Assembly: GCA_026874595.1 (NCBI GenBank)
Contig: CM049314.1
Span: forward strand, 67,691,300-67,755,299
Direction of reading: 5' to 3'
From: Sipunculus nudus
Taxonomy: Eukaryota > Annelida > Sipuncula > Golfingiida > Sipunculidae
DNA: 64,000 nucleotides
Shown: positions 62,860 to 64,000 of the stretch, piece after piece
Layout of the letters: every line of letters begins with the position of its first letter
Numbering within the stretch: position 1 is the stretch's first letter
Position numbers and translations under genes: made by a program
Notes under the pieces: generated by a model
What the model saw: only the letters and a program-made list of their open reading frames with translations
Told to the model about the DNA's origin: nothing
Database searches by the model: none

Positions 62860-64000
62860 TGTGTACAAATTTACTGCATACCGGAGGCCAATTCTGTTTA
62901 GGCTACAATTTGTTATATCCAGCAGATGATATTATCTCATTGGTATTTTTTTTTGGGTGGAAATTACCAACATATCCCCGATATGAACCAAGAATAAACC
63001 GAAAATCACGTTAATTGTAATTCTACAGACAAGGCAGGTGAAAGTTTGGCTCAAACATCTTACTTGAAATTGGATTTGTTGGTCTCTATACTAGTCTCGA
63101 ACTCTAAGTGTCAGTCGTGGACCTCAATTATCACTAGCATGATGAGAAAGGTCTATTGAAAGCTGGGATAAACCCGGAGTCAATTTCCTAAAGAGCCTGC
63201 TGATACAGACTTCAGAGCGGAAGGTCGGAGGAAATCGGGTATTTCTCAACAATCTATATAAATGAAATATTTAGACAGGAAAACTAGCTGTCTCCCTGAG
63301 TCTTTTTCCAAAAGAGATCAAAAACCATTGGAAACTAAAAACGAGAATCCTTGGTAGCTAAAGGTAATTCCCCTGATTGTATATTTGGGATAGATTAAAA
63401 AGATAAGATGCTTTGCCTTTAGAGAGTTAGCAAAGTGTTTTACCGGTATATTTAATACTGAATCGATATTATATACTGTTAACCTGAATAAATAAATATA
63501 ACAAAAATGATTTTAGACTCTAAGTGCAATTTAGACATGGGACTTATCAATAAATAATATAGCGGATATCTTTTACAGCAATGTTTATGTCCTAAATTTG
63601 TTCGGAAGTTATATAAGAAACATGCAAAAGAACACAGAAACATACGTAACCTTTTTGCCATTATAAGGCATTTTTTGCCAGATAAAAAAAAGAATTACAT
63701 ATTTTTTTTCATAGCACATTCTATCCTGCTATTACCAAAATTGCCTGCATGAGTTCAGATGAAGGCAATTTTGAATAATCTGAGAAAAAAATACATTGGG
63801 CGGAAAGAATTCCTGTTTAGCTGCCAGCTTAGATTACCTGTTGTAAAAGAAGCGAATATATATCTTATCCAGTCGACATATTAAAGTGAAGGGTAAAAGC
63901 CGTTGCAAATTGTTATGGTTATCTTGTTAATAAGAAAAAAAATTCTTGCTCAATTTATTCAATGAGGCGGCTTATACATGTAGCCAGCAGGTAATCACAA
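62860..64000. other. Non-coding stretch, nothing recognised
   Basis: AT-rich, one 60-codon minus-strand frame at 63479-63661, no repeat seen. Confidence 0.5.

Overview
The window looks like intergenic, repeat-rich DNA from an animal nuclear genome, most likely a mollusc and probably a bivalve. It is AT-rich, with many (AT)n and (GA)n tracts, an L1/Tx1-type LINE of the kind common in aquatic invertebrates, tRNA-like repeats, several inverted-repeat DNA elements, and a 'GGTACCCC ... GACCTTGAAAA ... AAGGT(C/T)ACTGAA' repeat that resembles repeats I associate with bivalve genomes. The taxonomic call is inference. I find no host gene I can defend. Long open frames outside the LINE are mostly translations of microsatellites or iterons, or unrecognised ORFs of about 60-110 codons.

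Positions 1 to about 38475 are three diverged, head-to-tail copies of one large unit. Copy A (already inside the unit at base 1, to 13757) carries a LINE insertion. Copy B (13812-22328) has lost about 4.1 kb and about 0.9 kb relative to A and has an internal duplication. Copy C (22335-38475) has gained a GC-rich insert (about 23013-23955), a 3.76-kb inverted-repeat element (28790-32553) and a 1.1-kb element with TTA target duplications (36632-37716). Because sister copies keep unoccupied versions of most insertion sites, the boundaries of these elements can be read directly. Copies A and B each end in tRNA-like-repeat sequence next to an (AT)n tract.

The LINE (1870-5008, minus strand) is 5'-truncated but young-looking: perfect 15-bp target-site duplications, a 27-A tail and an ORF2 fragment open except for one stop codon. 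The 28790-32553 element is the most unusual object. It has TIRs of about 230-260 bp built from a repeated palindromic motif (CCCCTATTGTAATAA and its complement), and a core of about five and a quarter 245-bp tandem repeats carrying the same motif. No transposase is visible.

From about 38475 to 64000 the DNA appears single copy. It holds several hairpin elements (46720-46860, 52654-52747, 53205-53264, 62770-62858), a cluster of tRNA-like repeats ending in a 92-bp head-to-head palindrome (50929-51475), and weak matches to ends of hAT-like and pogo/Tigger-like transposons. The tRNA-like repeat family (21991-22299 and 50929-51475, fragments at 13688 and 55433) carries a pair of TGACGTCA (CRE-type) palindromes upstream of its Pol III-type promoter, at least in the better preserved copy.
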